A DNA stretch of 11,900 nt from JAJRAL01 sp050015815 (GTDB lineage Archaea; Thermoplasmatota; Thermoplasmata; Methanomassiliicoccales; UBA472). This document shows, piece after piece, positions 1 to 5,796 of this stretch. How positions within the stretch are numbered: the stretch's first letter is position 1; each line of letters begins with the position of its first letter. The translations under genes were made by a program, and so were the position numbers. The notes beneath the pieces were generated by a model. That model was not told the origin of the DNA, searched no databases, and worked only from the letters and a program-made list of their open reading frames with translations. The stretch covers positions 1-11,900 of the forward strand of contig JBEKAR010000047.1 in the NCBI GenBank assembly GCA_050015815.1, in the 5' to 3' direction.

Positions 1-189
1 GGCGTGACGTGCAGAGCTGCAAAGGTCCTGGGTCTGCCAGATCGTGGGGCGATCAGGGAAGGCTGCGCCGCGGACCTCGTCGGCTTCCCTTGCTCGCGAT
101 TCGAGGAGATAATCTATCGGCAAGGAACTCTGAGGCCTTCCATCGTCATGGTCGGAGGCGACCTCATTGACGCCTGCAACGGAGGGTAG
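1..189 (+). CDS. hutI: Imidazolonepropionase, C-terminal end (partial)
   Basis: Only the last 62 codons are present; the reading frame is open to the left window edge. The segment reads like the end of an amidohydrolase-superfamily enzyme: an alpha helix followed by a G-x-I-x-x-G-x-x-ADLV block (about residues 17-28), then the closing strands that rejoin the small beta domain, with PYR-like and V-x-x-G-G elements as in HutI. HutI hydrolyses 4-imidazolone-5-propionate to N-formimino-glutamate in the cytoplasm, the third step of histidine degradation. The assignment rests on this tail plus the neighbour: the next gene, 3 nt downstream, uses exactly that product. The stop is TAG. The last codons contain GGAGGG (181-186), which serves as Shine-Dalgarno for the next gene, so the two are one transcription unit. 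The metal ligands and active site lie outside the window. Another amidohydrolase of the same superfamily is possible but much less likely in this context. Confidence 0.82.
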   Translation, partial: GVTCRAAKVLGLPDRGAIREGCAADLVGFPCSRFEEIIYRQGTLRPSIVMVGGDLIDACNGG

Positions 190-192
190 CGA

Positions 193-1707
193 ATGGCGAT
201 TGTCGAGTGTGTGCCGAACTTCAGCGAAGGGCGGAGGAGGGACGTCATCGACGCCATCGTGGAGGCGATGAGGAAAGGCGGAGAGGCGAAGCTGCTCGAT
301 GTCCGCTCTGACCCGGATCACAACCGCTTCCAAGTCTCGATGGTCGGGGAGCTGGAGGAGGTGTATTCCTCGACGATGGCCGGCGTGGCGAAAGCGATCG
401 AGCTCATCGACATGGAGAAGCACAAGGGCGAACATCCGAGAATCGGAGCGGCCGATGTCGTGCCGTTCGTTCCAGTGAGCGGAATAACACTCCAAGAATG
501 CGTTTCGCTTGCCAAGAAGTTCGCCGAGGAAGTGGCCACGAAGTTCGACATTCCAGTCTATCTCTACGAGGCAGCGGCGATAAGGCCGGAGAGAAGAGAC
601 CTAGCTTATCTCCGCAGGGGAGAGTACGAGGGGCTCAAGGCGAGCATCACGACCGACCCGGACAGAGCGCCGGACTTCGGTCCGCGCCTCATGGGCAAGG
701 CGGGAGCGACCGCTGTCGGGGCGAGGGAGTTCCTGATCGCGTTCAACGCCTACCTTAACACGTCGGACGTCCGCATCGCAAAGATGATCGCGAAGACGGT
801 GAGGGAGCGGGACGGCGGGCTGCCATTCGTCAAGGCGATGGGCTTCGAGACGAAGCCGAACGTGCAGGTGTCGATGAACCTGACGGACTTCAGGAAGACA
901 CCGGTGCACGTCGTCCTGGAGAGGGTCGAGGACGAAGCGGCCAAGTCCCGGACCAGGGTCACAGAGACAGAGATCTTCGGCATGGTGCCAGAGGATGCGC
1001 TCCTGGACGCGGCGGAGGAGGAGCTGCTGCTCAAGGGCAAGTGGTCCAGGGACCTGATCATAGAACGCAGGATCGCCGCTCTCTCGATCGATGAGAGGGT
1101 GCTCAGGAAGATGAGGCTGGACATGTTCCTCCAGGAGCTCGCCTCGGCCTCCCCCGCGCCGGGAGGGGGAAGCGCTTCGTGCCTGATGGGAGCGATGGGA
1201 GCGGCCCTTGGCGCCATGGTCTGCAGACTGAGCATCGGGAAGAAGGGCCTGGAGGATCTCGCCCCGATGTTCGAACGGAAGGCCGCCGAGTTGGACGCTC
1301 TTCGTCTCCAGCTCACTCGAGCTATGGACGAGGACGCCTCGGCCTTCGACGAGGTCATGGCCGCGTTCAGACTGCCGAAAGGGACGGAGGAGGAGAAGGC
1401 GTCGAGGTCAGCGGCTATCCAAGCGGCGTACAGGAAGGCGGCCGAGGTGCCCCTTTCCACCGCGTCAAGATGCAGGCAGGTCATCGAGATCCTGGTCGAC
1501 GTAGGACCGAGGTCGAATCCGAGCGCCCGGAGCGACATCGCGGTCGGACTTCGCGCCGCCCGGGCGGGCCTTGACGGAGCGACGGAGAACGTGCTCGTGA
1601 ATCTGCAGTCGATCACGGATGAGACCTTCGTCGACGAGGTCCGAATCAAGCTGGACAAGCTCCGCCTCAGCCTCGACGAACTAATGGCCACGGTGCTGCC
1701 GAGATGA
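193..1707 (+). CDS. ftcD: Bifunctional glutamate formimidoyltransferase / formimidoyltetrahydrofolate cyclodeaminase
   Basis: A 504-residue fusion with the same domain order as animal FTCD. Residues 1 to about 180 form the formiminotransferase N-subdomain (start MAIVECVPNFSEG), containing the GEHPRIGAADVVPFVP block with the presumed catalytic His81. About 181-297 is the C-subdomain, with the folate-site region around MGFETKPNVQVSMNL. About 308-495 is the cyclodeaminase helical domain, with the PAPGGGSASC glycine-rich stretch (321-330) and the conserved Asp448 in the NPSARSD block. The first domain moves the formimino group from formimino-glutamate to tetrahydrofolate, giving glutamate. The second releases ammonia, giving 5,10-methenyl-tetrahydrofolate. 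Start chosen at ATG 193, which has GGAGGG six bases upstream inside the hutI end. Both active-site blocks look intact, so both activities are expected. The slightly short length against about 540 in mammals is mainly linker. Cytoplasmic. Confidence 0.93.
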   Translation: MAIVECVPNFSEGRRRDVIDAIVEAMRKGGEAKLLDVRSDPDHNRFQVSMVGELEEVYSSTMAGVAKAIELIDMEKHKGEHPRIGAADVVPFVPVSGITLQECVSLAKKFAEEVATKFDIPVYLYEAAAIRPERRDLAYLRRGEYEGLKASITTDPDRAPDFGPRLMGKAGATAVGAREFLIAFNAYLNTSDVRIAKMIAKTVRERDGGLPFVKAMGFETKPNVQVSMNLTDFRKTPVHVVLERVEDEAAKSRTRVTETEIFGMVPEDALLDAAEEELLLKGKWSRDLIIERRIAALSIDERVLRKMRLDMFLQELASASPAPGGGSASCLMGAMGAALGAMVCRLSIGKKGLEDLAPMFERKAAELDALRLQLTRAMDEDASAFDEVMAAFRLPKGTEEEKASRSAAIQAAYRKAAEVPLSTASRCRQVIEILVDVGPRSNPSARSDIAVGLRAARAGLDGATENVLVNLQSITDETFVDEVRIKLDKLRLSLDELMATVLPR

Positions 1708-1710
1708 GGA

Positions 1711-1738
1711 TTCCCCATCTCCATGGATGCTTGGGGAA
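1711..1738 (+). terminator. Hairpin after the hut operon
   Basis: Four bases after the ftcD stop lies a perfect 7-bp inverted repeat, TTCCCCA (1711-1717) with TGGGGAA (1732-1738), enclosing a 14-base loop. It sits just before the flavodoxin promoter, where the hut transcript would need to end. No T-rich run follows, so it is only a candidate; it may instead stabilise the 3' end of the mRNA or be chance. Confidence 0.35.
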
Positions 1739-1743
1739 GAGAG

Positions 1744-1750
1744 ATAAACA
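1744..1750 (+). promoter_or_regulatory. TATA-like box of the flavodoxin gene
   Basis: ATAAACA in otherwise GC-rich DNA, 29 bases before the flavodoxin ATG. The archaeal TATA-to-start distance would place transcription initiation a few bases before the ATG, giving an almost leaderless mRNA. The same heptamer occurs 28 bases before the MFS start on the other strand. Confidence 0.45.
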
Positions 1751-1753
1751 AGT

Positions 1754-1773
1754 TCGGAGGTTTCGTCCTCCGA
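1754..1773 (+). repeat. Dyad between TATA-like box and flavodoxin start (candidate operator)
   Basis: A perfect 7-bp inverted repeat, TCGGAGG (1754-1760) and CCTCCGA (1767-1773), with a six-base centre. It occupies the space between the TATA-like box and the start codon, where a bound repressor would block archaeal transcription initiation. If instead transcribed it would form a strong hairpin that sequesters a GGAGG. Which reading is right cannot be told from sequence. Confidence 0.4.
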
Positions 1774-1779
1774 TAGGAG

Positions 1780-2223
1780 ATGAGAGCGCTCATCGTCTAT
1801 GATACTCTGACAGGCCAGACCGAGAAGGTAGCTCATGCGATCTCGGACGGCATGAAAGAGGCCGGTTTCGTCGATGTCATAGTGATGAGGGCCAAGCGCG
1901 TCGAACCAGAGGATTTCGCATCATCTGACGTTTGGATCATCGGCTCCCCGACACACCTTAGCACCGCCACCCATGAGATCAGGGGCGCGGTCAAGACGGC
2001 GGTCAAGGGGGGCGTCAAAGGCAAGAGAGCGGTCGTCTTCGACACCCGCATCGCTGGCGTGGGGAAGGGCGCCAACGACAAGATCGTCCCTATCCTCTCG
2101 GAGGCGGGAGTGCAATTGGTCTGCGAGCCATGTTCCTTCATCGTGGACAAGTACCTGGAGTCAGGCGAGGAGATGAAGGCGGTCGAGTTCGGGAAGCGGA
2201 TCGCCAACGCGCTCAGTCAATGA
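1780..2223 (+). CDS. Flavodoxin-like protein
   Basis: A 147-residue single-domain flavodoxin fold. It opens with the hydrophobic strand MRALIVYD followed by T-L-T-G-Q-T (residues 9-14), the FMN phosphate-binding loop (T/S)-x-T-G-x-T. GSPTHLSTAT (55-64) matches the second FMN loop, and the alternating strands and helices continue to the C-terminus. Flavodoxins carry electrons through FMN in the cytoplasm; partners are not evident here. The start is fixed by homology, since flavodoxins begin directly at this strand. GGAG abuts the ATG, too close to act as a normal ribosome-binding site, which agrees with a leaderless mRNA from the box at 1744-1750. It follows ftcD by 72 bases but seems to have its own promoter. 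It is convergent with the MFS gene with no base between the stops. A flavodoxin-domain quinone or nitro-reductase is a possible alternative, but there is no extra domain. Confidence 0.85.
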   Translation: MRALIVYDTLTGQTEKVAHAISDGMKEAGFVDVIVMRAKRVEPEDFASSDVWIIGSPTHLSTATHEIRGAVKTAVKGGVKGKRAVVFDTRIAGVGKGANDKIVPILSEAGVQLVCEPCSFIVDKYLESGEEMKAVEFGKRIANALSQ

Positions 2224-3558
2224 TCAGCCCTCGTTCGCCCTCGGCTCGACGCAGTCCACTTTCTCGACGTTGAGCCATAGGAGCAGCAGCAGCGCTGCGA
2301 CGACGAAGGTCGAGGCGACGGCGAACGTGTCGAAGAAGCCGTACAACGAGGCGATCAGACCGCCGATTAGGCTGCCCGCGATTGAACCTATCCCGATGAT
2401 TGAGTTGTACATGCCGAGCGATTCGGTCCTGAAGTCACAATAGGACATGCTCGAGACGATGTGATTGCCGGCGACGCTGAGCATCGCCCAGCACATCCCG
2501 ATGAGGGCGTGCAACACGCACATTACCACGAGCAACGCGCCGAGCGGCAGGTTCACCAGGGTCACCAGGAAGAACGACGGGAAGAGGATGATCCTGCCGG
2601 TGAAGGCGATGACCTGGATCCTCTTGCCTCCGACCGCACTGGTCCATCTCCCGGCGCGCGAGTAGAAGAGCGCGGAGGTGATGCTGCTGGCGATGTAGAC
2701 GATGAACACCTCGGGGACGCTGAGCCCTATCTGGCTGCTCAGGAATATCGGCAGGCCGACGTAGAACGTGAGGAAACCGGTCCAGGCCATGAAGACCATC
2801 ACGTAGTACACCTTGAGGTTCCCGGGGAAGTTGCGCGGCCGAAGGTTCTTCGCGCCCAGCTTGACGATATGGAGTATCTTGGACGGTGCGTACCTTCCGC
2901 GCTCGAACGATATCATCGGGATCTTCGACGCTCCGGCGAGGTCTTCCCTGTCGATCTTCTTGCGGGACTCCGGGACCCACTTGATCGCCAGGATGACGGA
3001 GACCACGGCCATGCCGCTGGCGACGACGAAGAGCGCGCGCATCGCCATGACCTCTCCTCCGACGCTATCCGCCATGCCTAGCCAGATGGTCCCGAGGACC
3101 AGCCCGCCGACCCAACCAATCCCTCCGACGCGCGAGAAGTCGCCGATGCGCTTCGCCCACTCCTCCTTAGCGAACGATTCGAGGACGAGGACCGTGCCGA
3201 CGGGGGCGACCGCGGCAGCGATCGCCCCTTGCACGAAGTTCGCCAGGTAGTAGAAGTGGATGTCCGGAGAGAGACCCATCATGAGAAGGGCCACCGCGAG
3301 GCCGATGAACCCGATCAGGACGAAGACCTTCCGCCTCTTCGTGGTATCCGAAAGGTTGCCCCAGATGATGTTCGCGGGAACGGTCGCGATCGAGGTTATG
3401 GCCGAGACGATTCCGACCTGGCCTACGGTGCCCCCCAAGCCCTCGGTGATGAACAACGGGATGAGTGGCGAGGTGCTCCCCCCGGCCACGTTGTATGGGA
3501 GGAACGAGTAGTACCAGCGGTCGTCCCGCTGCTTCTTTGACTCCTTCGGCATGCCCAT
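2224..3558 (-). CDS. Major facilitator superfamily (MFS) transporter
   Basis: A 444-residue integral membrane protein with the length and roughly 12 hydrophobic helices of MFS carriers, in two six-helix halves joined by a charged loop near residues 200-240. The loop between helices 2 and 3 carries G-N-L-S-D-T-T-K-R-R-K (67-77), the MFS motif A (GxLaDrxGrr). A glycine-rich R-V-G-G-I-G-W-V-G-G segment (143-152) corresponds to the motif C region of helix 5. The substrate is not predictable; the family includes efflux and sugar or organic-anion carriers. Start at ATG 3558 was chosen because a TATA-like box lies 28 bases upstream; a second ATG two codons later is possible. The N-terminus is charged and cytoplasmic. 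The gene lies downstream of the TauE-DUF1634 pair on the same strand, separated by 83 bases, but with its own promoter. Confidence 0.88.
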   Translation of the reverse strand: MGMPKESKKQRDDRWYYSFLPYNVAGGSTSPLIPLFITEGLGGTVGQVGIVSAITSIATVPANIIWGNLSDTTKRRKVFVLIGFIGLAVALLMMGLSPDIHFYYLANFVQGAIAAAVAPVGTVLVLESFAKEEWAKRIGDFSRVGGIGWVGGLVLGTIWLGMADSVGGEVMAMRALFVVASGMAVVSVILAIKWVPESRKKIDREDLAGASKIPMISFERGRYAPSKILHIVKLGAKNLRPRNFPGNLKVYYVMVFMAWTGFLTFYVGLPIFLSSQIGLSVPEVFIVYIASSITSALFYSRAGRWTSAVGGKRIQVIAFTGRIILFPSFFLVTLVNLPLGALLVVMCVLHALIGMCWAMLSVAGNHIVSSMSYCDFRTESLGMYNSIIGIGSIAGSLIGGLIASLYGFFDTFAVASTFVVAALLLLLWLNVEKVDCVEPRANEG

Positions 3559-3586
3559 CCCCTGATAGCCAGTGGAGCCGCAGCCC

Positions 3587-3593
3587 TGTTTAT
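3587..3593 (-). promoter_or_regulatory. TATA-like box of the MFS gene
   Basis: On the minus strand ATAAACA, within the longer AT-rich stretch AAAATACATAAACA (3587-3600), stands 28 bases before the MFS ATG. This is about the spacing expected if transcription starts a few bases ahead of the start codon. It is the only AT-rich patch between the DUF1634 stop and the MFS start. Confidence 0.5.
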
Positions 3594-3641
3594 GTATTTT
3601 GCTTTCAGCGATATCCAGCAGGATCTATGACGGTCCGGCTC

Positions 3642-3950
3642 CTACGCCGCTCCGATCAGAATCGCGATTCCGACGATCGCCACCACGATGAGCGAGACGG
3701 CGACCATCCTCCACTCCTTGCCCTTTGCGAACTCCGCCATCGCCACGAGGATCCTCGCCAGTGGCGTGATGATCAGCAGCATTATCCCGAGCGAGAGCAG
3801 GCCGATCGGATCGCCCTGCAACAGCTGGCGGATCGCCTCTATCGGGTTCAGGGCGTAGGCGATCAGGCCGATGAACATCATTATCAGGCTGATGACCATT
3901 CCGCCGAGCAGGACGTACCTGACGTTTCTGTTCAGGGAGGGCTGCTCCAT
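3642..3950 (-). CDS. DUF1634-family membrane protein
   Basis: A 102-residue protein with three hydrophobic helices at about residues 12-33 (RYVLLGGMVISLIMMFIGLIAY), 48-70 and 83-101. The charged linkers include RQLLQGDPIG and the L-x-P-L-A-R-I-L-V-A segment typical of the DUF1634 family (Pfam PF07843), which is commonly found beside TauE/SafE transporters. It probably acts as an accessory subunit of that exporter in the membrane; the biochemical role is unknown. The start is fixed by the TGATG overlap with the tauE stop (one shared base) and by GGGGGTGAT directly upstream, which matches the archaeal 16S tail well. A longer open frame runs further upstream antiparallel to nothing but within tauE; it is out of frame with tauE and was rejected as shadow. 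Stop is TAG. Confidence 0.85.
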   Translation of the reverse strand: MEQPSLNRNVRYVLLGGMVISLIMMFIGLIAYALNPIEAIRQLLQGDPIGLLSLGIMLLIITPLARILVAMAEFAKGKEWRMVAVSLIVVAIVGIAILIGAA

Positions 3951-4780
3951 CAGATCACCCCCGCGGCCTGGAGAAACATTAGCGCCGCGACGAGGATCAG
4001 GACGACCGCGAACGCCTGCTTGAGCTTGGGGCCGCGGATCTTGTCGGTAAGCCTGGTGCCGACCGCCGCCCCGGCGAACACGCCGATCGCTACCGTTGCG
4101 GCTAGCACCGGGACGACGTCTCCGTATCCGTAGTGCACGATGGCGCCGGCGAGCGCCGTCACGCCGATCATGAAGTTGCTGGTGGCACAGGCAGCCCTCA
4201 TCGGCACTCCCATCCAGAGGTTCATCACCGGGACCTTGATGATCCCGCCCCCGACGCCGAGCAGGCCTGAGATGCCGCCCGCGCCCGCCGAGGCGGCCAT
4301 CCCCCTGCCGAGGTTCTTCACGCCGTATTCGACCTCCCTCCCCTCCGCCACGTCGGTGTATTTGCAGTTGAGGTCGAAGCCGCTGCACAGCCCAGGTTCG
4401 CCGATGCACACCGATTCCGACCGCCGCAGCATGTAGTAGGCGGCGTAGATGAGCACCAGGCCGAACGCCAGGGCGAGGATGAACTGGTTGAGGTAGACGG
4501 CGACGAAAGCGCCGACGACCGCGCCAGCCGTAGTCGCCACCTCGAGGACCATCGCAAGACGGATGTTCGTCTGCCCCTTCTCGACATAGCGGGTCGCCGC
4601 TCCGGTCGAGGAGGCGATGACCGCGATCAGGCTCGCCCCGATCGCCAGGCGCATGTCGTAGCCGAAGCCCAGGGTCAGGGCCGGAATGACGATGACCCCA
4701 CCCCCAATGCCGAAGAGCGCCCCTAGAAGTCCGGCGAGGGCGGAGAAGGCCAGTATGCCCAGGGCGGAGACGAGGTCCAT
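3950..4780 (-). CDS. TauE/SafE-family sulfite/anion exporter
   Basis: A 276-residue polytopic protein with about eight helices in two pseudo-symmetric halves. Each half carries the family's glycine signature: GALFGIGGGVIVIP (20-33) and GLLGVGGGIIKVP (172-184). TauE/SafE proteins export sulfite, sulfoacetate or related anions across the cytoplasmic membrane; the substrate here is not determined. The central loop between the halves has three cysteines in perfect CX6CX6C spacing (C125, C132, C139), an unusual feature. Start chosen at ATG 4780. An in-frame TTG at 4813 would add 11 polar residues and collide with the divergent promoter, so it is less likely. The stop overlaps the DUF1634 start by one base, indicating coupled translation. 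The gene is divergent from the ThiI-like gene, 67 bases away. Confidence 0.88.
   Translation of the reverse strand: MDLVSALGILAFSALAGLLGALFGIGGGVIVIPALTLGFGYDMRLAIGASLIAVIASSTGAATRYVEKGQTNIRLAMVLEVATTAGAVVGAFVAVYLNQFILALAFGLVLIYAAYYMLRRSESVCIGEPGLCSGFDLNCKYTDVAEGREVEYGVKNLGRGMAASAGAGGISGLLGVGGGIIKVPVMNLWMGVPMRAACATSNFMIGVTALAGAIVHYGYGDVVPVLAATVAIGVFAGAAVGTRLTDKIRGPKLKQAFAVVLILVAALMFLQAAGVI
3954..3962 (-). promoter_or_regulatory. Strong Shine-Dalgarno deciding the DUF1634 start
   Basis: Minus-strand GGGGGTGAT lies inside the last codons of tauE, three bases before the DUF1634 ATG. It pairs with the 3' end of archaeal 16S rRNA (complement of ATCACCTCC) with one mismatch. It supports reinitiation of ribosomes finishing tauE. 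Confidence 0.6.
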
Positions 4781-4811
4781 CTTCTCAGTCGCGTCAATGG
4801 TGCTAATGAGC

Positions 4812-4824
4812 AAAAAAGAATTAC
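4812..4824 (+). promoter_or_regulatory. AT-rich promoter patch between tauE and the ThiI-like gene
   Basis: AAAAAAGAATTAC is the only AT-rich stretch in the 67-base divergent gap. Its downstream edge is 23 bases before the GTG at 4848, the right distance for a near-leaderless mRNA of the ThiI-like gene. It may serve tauE on the other strand as well (about 30-45 bases from ATG 4780). No consensus TATA is present, so confidence is limited. Confidence 0.4.
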
Positions 4825-4847
4825 TAGGCGGTGGGGGATTGGTGGCC

Positions 4848-5705
4848 GTGAGCCTGATCCTCGTCCGCTACGCAGAGCTTGGCCTGAAGTCAAGACCGGT
4901 CAGGAGACGCTTCGAGCAGGTGCTGGTGGCGAACATGATGACGGGGCTCGCCCGCTCCGGGGTCGAGGCACTCGTCAAGCAGGAGCAGGGCAGGGTCTTC
5001 ATCGAGACGGAGAAGGAACGCGAGGCGGTGCGTGCGATATCCCGAGTCTTCGGGGTCGCATCGCTCTCCGTCGTCATGAAGACGGGCTCGGACATGGACG
5101 CGATGGGAAAGGTCGCGGCCGAGCTGTCGAGGCCGATTCTCCGCGAGGGACAGAGCTTCGCCGTCAAGGCCCGCAGGGTAGGGGACCAGGCGTACACCAG
5201 CATGGATGTCGGCCGCGAGGTCGGTTCCGCGATATTCCTGGCGAACGAGGAGAAGAAGGTCAGGGTTGACCTTACTCATCCGGACGTGGTATTCTACGTC
5301 GAGGTGCGGGGGAAGGTCGCCTACGTCTTCTCGACGTACATACCCGGGCCAGGAGGGTTGCCCCTCGGAACGCAGGGCAGGGCGCTAGGGCTGGTTGAGG
5401 AGGAGAAGGATGCGCTTGCAGCGTGGCTAATCATGAAGCGCGGATGCAGGGTCATCGTCGTGGCGAAGGGGGAGAGCCGCGCCACGGAGGTCCTGAGGAG
5501 TTGGGACCCCGAGCTGAAGGTCGTCGGTCCAGGCGATTGGGCCGCCCTGGTCAAAGAGAATCATGCCTTGGCGGTCGTGTTCGGATACGTCGTCGGCGAT
5601 GCAGAGAGGATCAAGGATCTCGCGCTTCCGGTGCCGGCCTTCTTCCCGCTTGTAGGGATGAGCGATGACGAGATCCGCGGCAGACTGAAGCTCATCGAGC
5701 AATGA
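4848..5705 (+). CDS. ThiI-like THUMP protein with degenerate, shortened PP-loop domain
   Basis: A 285-residue protein clearly derived from ThiI (tRNA 4-thiouridine synthase/thiazole sulfurtransferase). Residues 1-55 form the N-terminal ferredoxin-like part (SLILVRYAELGLKSRPVRRRF). About 56-165 is the THUMP RNA-binding domain (REGQSFAVKARR, DVGREVGSAI, VDLTHPDVVFYVEVRGK). Then comes the conserved join PGPGGLPLGTQGRAL. The ATP-pyrophosphatase P-loop SGGxDS is replaced by VEEEKD (183-188), although the flanking AAWLIMKRG is kept. The later GQxxSQT signature is likewise lost (VVFGYVVGDAERI, 243-255), while the terminal FPLVGMSDDEI (266-276) is ThiI-like. The protein ends soon after, well short of the roughly 380 residues of typical ThiI. 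It probably binds tRNA but should not adenylate it. Start set at GTG 4848, where ThiI proteins normally begin; GTG 4842 or ATG 4806 are alternatives, but the ATG lies ahead of the promoter patch. Confidence 0.82.
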   Translation: MSLILVRYAELGLKSRPVRRRFEQVLVANMMTGLARSGVEALVKQEQGRVFIETEKEREAVRAISRVFGVASLSVVMKTGSDMDAMGKVAAELSRPILREGQSFAVKARRVGDQAYTSMDVGREVGSAIFLANEEKKVRVDLTHPDVVFYVEVRGKVAYVFSTYIPGPGGLPLGTQGRALGLVEEEKDALAAWLIMKRGCRVIVVAKGESRATEVLRSWDPELKVVGPGDWAALVKENHALAVVFGYVVGDAERIKDLALPVPAFFPLVGMSDDEIRGRLKLIEQ

Positions 5706-5737
5706 CCCGAAGGTCCGAAAGCGGTCGCTCGATCATT

Positions 5738-5780
5738 GAAAGGAAGAAAAATGAAGGTCGCTCAGGCCCTCAAGCCTGAG
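5738..5780 (-). terminator. Terminator of the L15e gene
   Basis: A perfect 7-bp stem, CTCAGGC (5761-5767) with GCCTGAG (5774-5780) and a six-base loop, lies 16 bases past the L15e stop. On the minus strand it is followed by the T-rich run CTTCATTTTTCTTCCTTTC (5755-5737), as in archaeal termination. It may also stop the convergent ThiI-like transcript, though the run is A-rich on that strand. Confidence 0.65.
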
Positions 5781-5796
5781 GCGTTGGCGTTTCGGA

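Noticed and set aside
750..1793. 347-codon open frame on the minus strand across ftcD
   Set aside because: It is antisense to a complete, well-conserved enzyme. Its sequence is Ser/Arg-rich with no domain, as expected for a shadow frame in GC-rich DNA.
3951..4409. N-terminal extension of the DUF1634 frame inside tauE
   Set aside because: The extra residues are Arg/Gly-rich and out of frame with tauE. A strong Shine-Dalgarno and ATG at 3950 mark the real start.
4686..4847. Upstream extension of the ThiI-like frame
   Set aside because: It overlaps the 5' part of tauE antisense and lies ahead of the promoter patch. ThiI proteins begin at the LILVRY strand, matching GTG 4848.
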